Assembly: GCA_021801945.1 (NCBI GenBank)
Contig: JAKABE010000129.1
Coordinates: 1 to 8,111, forward strand
Reading direction: 5' to 3'
DNA from: Acidobacteriota bacterium
GTDB taxonomy: Bacteria > Acidobacteriota > Terriglobia > Terriglobales > Acidobacteriaceae
DNA: 8,111 nt
Positions 5,401 through 8,111 of the stretch are shown here, piece after piece. Each line of letters opens with the position of its first letter. Position 1 is the stretch's first letter. Under the pieces are notes generated by a model. That model was given only the letters and a program-made list of their open reading frames with translations. It had not been told where the DNA came from and did no database searches. A program made the position numbers and the translations under genes.

Positions 5401-8111
5401 TCAGAAGGCAAACTCGGCGTGCAGAAAGATGCGCCGCGACGCGGAGCCCTGGGAGAAGATCCTGCCTTCCAGGCTGGTGGATTGTTGGAAGCGGGAACCG
5501 GGTCCATATAGGCCGGTTGCTGAATCGAGTGTTGGAATCACGGTTCCTAAGGGTGTGCCATAGTTGACGTCGTTGAAGACGTTCAAAGCGTGGATGCTGA
5601 AAGTGAGCTGGTACCTGCGCCCGACGCCAGGTGTGTGCCGGAACATACCCCCTTGCATTCCTCCGAATGGGCCACCGAGGTGGAAATGGCCGTGAGGTCC
5701 GCCCTGCGGTGTACTGCCCGGCCCGGATACCTTAGGCCCGATGCCGAAGGTACGGGCTAGGCGCAGATTCAAAGCCACTGACGGGGGAGCGTTTCCCAAA
5801 TCGTCAGGGAGGAGCGTAGTGCCTTCCTGCGGATTGGTGTTGAGACACCCGAACGTCGTTAGAACGTAATTCGGTGATGTGGATGGACAGTCGGAGACGG
5901 TCGCATAGGAGGGACGGTTGTTAAAGAAAGAGTCGCCGGTCAGGTCGGTGCTGAGGGTGATGTTGTAGGGATGGCCCTGCATCGCGATCAAGAATGGATT
6001 GAATACAAGCCCCCACGGGCCCGTGTATTGACCCGCTACCAATGTCCACTGAGGATGAACCCAGATCGCACTCCCGTAGTCTTGCATCAGGTTATAGGAA
6101 TTCGAGGGATTAGAGCCTGCGCCGCCGTCGGTGTGAGCGTCGCTGTAATTGTAAAAGCCGAAGAGGCTGAAGTTCTGCGAAAGGGTGGTGTTAAAGTTCA
6201 CAATGATCTGGTTTTCCTTGTATATTCCCTCCGTATAGTATTGATCCACGACTCCATAGTTGGGGTTAGGCCGCGGACCGGTGGTGCTGTTATAGAAGAA
6301 TGTCCCCGGCAACGGCTCATAGGCGTTCGAGTCCCGCGTCACCAGCCGGTGCACGCCGTAGGTGTGCAGATAGGTGAAGGTGACCGTGGAGCCCTTGCCA
6401 ATGTGCTGCTCCAGGCTCACGGCCGCCATCTCCGAGACCGGCGACCGGTAGCGCGGCGAGATGGCATAGACCGTCGGCGGCGTTGCCTTACCCGCTCCGC
6501 ACGAGGCCACGCCGCCGGGGATGGAGCTGAGGCTCGTTGCATTGAAGCAGGTGGGATTGTAGATGATGGTTTGCCTCTGCGCGTACGCCCCAGTATTGTA
6601 CTGTTCCAGATTCATCAGGTTGTTGATGAGGAAACGGTGATAGAAGAAGCCGTAACCGGCCTGTAATAGGGTCCTTGGCGGTTTGCCGCTTTTGTGCCCG
6701 CCAATCGCGTAAGAAAGATCGAAGCGCGGTGCCCAATCGGCGTGGTCGGCGATGTGGTTTTCCGTCTCGAAGCGCAGCCCATACGAGAAGGTGAAATACG
6801 GTTTCACCTTCCAGTCGTCCTGGTAGAACAGCGAGCCGTCAAAGATATTGCCTACAAAGTTCTCTGGGCCCGTAGTGTAGCTGAGCTCGATCGGCGTGCA
6901 AGCCTCGTAGCTAGATGGACAGGTGGCCTTGATCTCTGCCAGCGTCTTGCCTTGCGCAAGGCCTGTCAGCATGTATGCGTAGCCCTGCAGGGTCGCGAAA
7001 GTAAAGTTGCCGTTGAAGTCGGAATTGGTGATCTCGGATTCGCTGTTATCACGCAGCCAGGTGCCGAATTCGATGGTGTGGTTGCCGGCGGTCAGCGTTG
7101 TAAAGTCTTGCAGCTCAAAGTGATTGGCATGAGCGTGAAACAGCTGGGTTAGATTGCCCCCGTCCACAAAATCGGAGGGAACGCTGAACGAGGGCGCCGT
7201 GCTCGCTGGTGTCTCTGTATTGTTCCGGTGCCGGAACTCGAAGCGGAGTTCGTTCACGAGGTTGTTGCTGATGATCTGTGTGTCGTCGGCCTGAAAGATG
7301 TTATCGATAAAATCGGTGTTGTAAGCCTGGCTGGGTAAGTTCGTGGAACCAGGCAAGTTGCCGGTCCTGTAGTCGCGGTAAAACTGGTAAAGCAAGCTGA
7401 GTGTGTTGTTCTGTCCCAGTTGCAGGTCAAGGCGCGGAACGATGTCGGAGAAGGTCGCCGGAGTGAACAGTCCTCCCACGTCGTTATAGGCTGGCTGGGG
7501 CGGAGGCGGGCTGTAGGAGTTGGTCGTCGGATCGTACACCGGGACGGTTGCGTCGTAGATGTTGTCATTTTGCATGTTGCGCTGCTCGCCACTGAAAAAG
7601 AACGACGCATTCTTCGCGATCGGACCGCCCACCGATCCGTCGAGCATGTAGCTGTGGTAGGCGGGGATGGATCCCGTGAAGGGATTGAGCGTGTTAAACG
7701 AGCTGTCGTTGCCCATGGCGAAAAATTCCCCATGGAAGCGGTCTGTGCCCGGCTTGGTTATAATCTCGATGCGCCCGAAGCCCAACCGGTCGTACTGAGC
7801 CGAAAAGGGGTTGCGGTTCACGATAATGCGCTCGATGTCCGACTTGGGGGGAAGTTGGCCGCCCGTGAATCCGTTCACGAAGATCTGGCCGCCGTTGGGA
7901 CCCGCGGCAGGGCCAGCCAGCGCCTGCAACTCGTTGGCAAGCTCAGTCGGATCGTTCGAGAGCGTATTCAGGGTCTTGCCGCTCATCACCATGGTATTGG
8001 TGTTGTTTGCGGGGCTGGTGCTGATCGTGGGTCCGCTTTGAGCGGAAACTTGCACCTGCTGCTGCTGCACGGCAATCGCCAGCGTCAGGTTCATCATCTT
8101 GACCTGCCCGG
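5401..8111 (-). CDS. TonB-dependent receptor, Oar-like, N-terminus cut by window edge (second copy)
   Basis: Second outer-membrane TonB-dependent receptor, closely similar to its downstream neighbour from end to end and in the same orientation. The reading frame runs through the right edge: codons before the ATG at 8097 read G-Q-V-K and align with the neighbour's G-R-V-R-Q, so that ATG is internal. About 100 codons (signal peptide and regulatory-like domain) must lie beyond 8111. Visible parts are the VQQQQVQVSA region, the plug (INGFTGGQLPP is VNGFTGGQLPP here; NPFSAQYDRLGFGRIEI; TKPGT) and the whole barrel, ending AEFAF. From the shared MNLTL point to the stop both copies have exactly 897 residues. 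All six cysteines and the PHGHFH/GGMQGGMF segment are kept. Differences cluster in probable surface loops, for example a PPPPQP run encoded near 7490-7510. No frameshift is seen. A terminator follows. The substrate is unknown. Confidence 0.92.
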   Translation of the reverse strand, partial: GQVKMMNLTLAIAVQQQQVQVSAQSGPTISTSPANNTNTMVMSGKTLNTLSNDPTELANELQALAGPAAGPNGGQIFVNGFTGGQLPPKSDIERIIVNRNPFSAQYDRLGFGRIEIITKPGTDRFHGEFFAMGNDSSFNTLNPFTGSIPAYHSYMLDGSVGGPIAKNASFFFSGEQRNMQNDNIYDATVPVYDPTTNSYSPPPPQPAYNDVGGLFTPATFSDIVPRLDLQLGQNNTLSLLYQFYRDYRTGNLPGSTNLPSQAYNTDFIDNIFQADDTQIISNNLVNELRFEFRHRNNTETPASTAPSFSVPSDFVDGGNLTQLFHAHANHFELQDFTTLTAGNHTIEFGTWLRDNSESEITNSDFNGNFTFATLQGYAYMLTGLAQGKTLAEIKATCPSSYEACTPIELSYTTGPENFVGNIFDGSLFYQDDWKVKPYFTFSYGLRFETENHIADHADWAPRFDLSYAIGGHKSGKPPRTLLQAGYGFFYHRFLINNLMNLEQYNTGAYAQRQTIIYNPTCFNATSLSSIPGGVASCGAGKATPPTVYAISPRYRSPVSEMAAVSLEQHIGKGSTVTFTYLHTYGVHRLVTRDSNAYEPLPGTFFYNSTTGPRPNPNYGVVDQYYTEGIYKENQIIVNFNTTLSQNFSLFGFYNYSDAHTDGGAGSNPSNSYNLMQDYGSAIWVHPQWTLVAGQYTGPWGLVFNPFLIAMQGHPYNITLSTDLTGDSFFNNRPSYATVSDCPSTSPNYVLTTFGCLNTNPQEGTTLLPDDLGNAPPSVALNLRLARTFGIGPKVSGPGSTPQGGPHGHFHLGGPFGGMQGGMFRHTPGVGRRYQLTFSIHALNVFNDVNYGTPLGTVIPTLDSATGLYGPGSRFQQSTSLEGRIFSQGSASRRIFLHAEFAF

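Larger units (their letters stand above)
2001..8111 (-). repeat. Tandem paralogous duplication, 3.4-kb period
   Basis: The receptor genes are direct repeats. The two stop codons (2001 and 5401) and a perfect 50-bp match near the 5' end (4558-4607 and 7958-8007) are both offset by exactly 3400 bp, so internal insertions and deletions cancel out. The copies differ at many synonymous and some non-synonymous positions, which points to an old duplication rather than a recent or assembly-made one. Similarity falls off soon after the stop codons. Confidence 0.9.

Noticed and set aside
5074..5511. 145-codon open frames on both strands across the receptor spacer
   Set aside because: They run over the terminator and into the 3' end of the receptor gene, have low-complexity Arg/Pro/Ala content and no credible start signals.
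5401..8097. Complete 898-residue receptor starting at the ATG at 8097
   Set aside because: The frame continues upstream with residues aligning to the paralogue; starting here would lose the signal peptide and regulatory-like domain. It is a window-edge truncation.
2001..8111. Tandem receptors as an assembly artefact
   Set aside because: The copies differ at many positions throughout, including compensating insertions and deletions, which a duplicated assembly would not show.
2001..8111. SusC/SusD-type glycan uptake locus
   Set aside because: No SusD-like lipoprotein, glycoside hydrolase or sensor gene lies in the window, and the receptors match the Oar-like type better.

Overview
The window most likely comes from a member of the Acidobacteriota, class Terriglobia. 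This is an inference. It rests on two tandem, very large TonB-dependent receptors of the Oar-like type (carboxypeptidase-regulatory-like domain, then plug, then about 780-residue barrel, with a Gly-rich stretch near the C-terminus), an architecture much expanded in that phylum, and on moderately GC-rich DNA. No tRNA, rRNA, insertion sequence, CRISPR array or phage gene was found.

Layout. (1) 1-1218, minus strand: the N-terminal 406 codons of the ATP-dependent protease Lon, cut by the left edge just after the Walker A motif. (2) 1219-1430: a divergent promoter region. (3) 1431-1670, plus strand: a 79-residue protein with two complete CDGSH iron-sulfur motifs. (4) 1671-2000: a convergent non-coding region whose right half holds several perfect inverted repeats. 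(5) 2001-5015, minus strand: a complete 1004-residue TonB-dependent receptor. (6) 5016-5400: a 385-bp non-coding region with an intrinsic terminator for the upstream receptor, a cluster of small hairpins and an 18-bp interrupted palindrome ahead of the downstream receptor. (7) 5401-8111, minus strand: a second, closely related receptor, cut by the right edge, so its N-terminus is missing.

How the genes relate. The receptors are tandem paralogues with corresponding positions 3400 bp apart at both ends of the compared region. The terminator and structured leader between them suggest separate transcription rather than a simple operon. Both are expected to be outer-membrane, TonB-energised importers; the substrate cannot be read from sequence. 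They share six cysteines in three close pairs and a His/Met/Gly-rich segment, while several probable surface loops have diverged, as expected if the copies are specialising. Lon (cytosolic proteolysis) and the CDGSH protein (Fe-S cluster) are ordinary housekeeping-type genes with no clear functional link to the receptors. I see no convincing new multi-gene system; the less ordinary signals are the receptor pair and the structured intergenic DNA.
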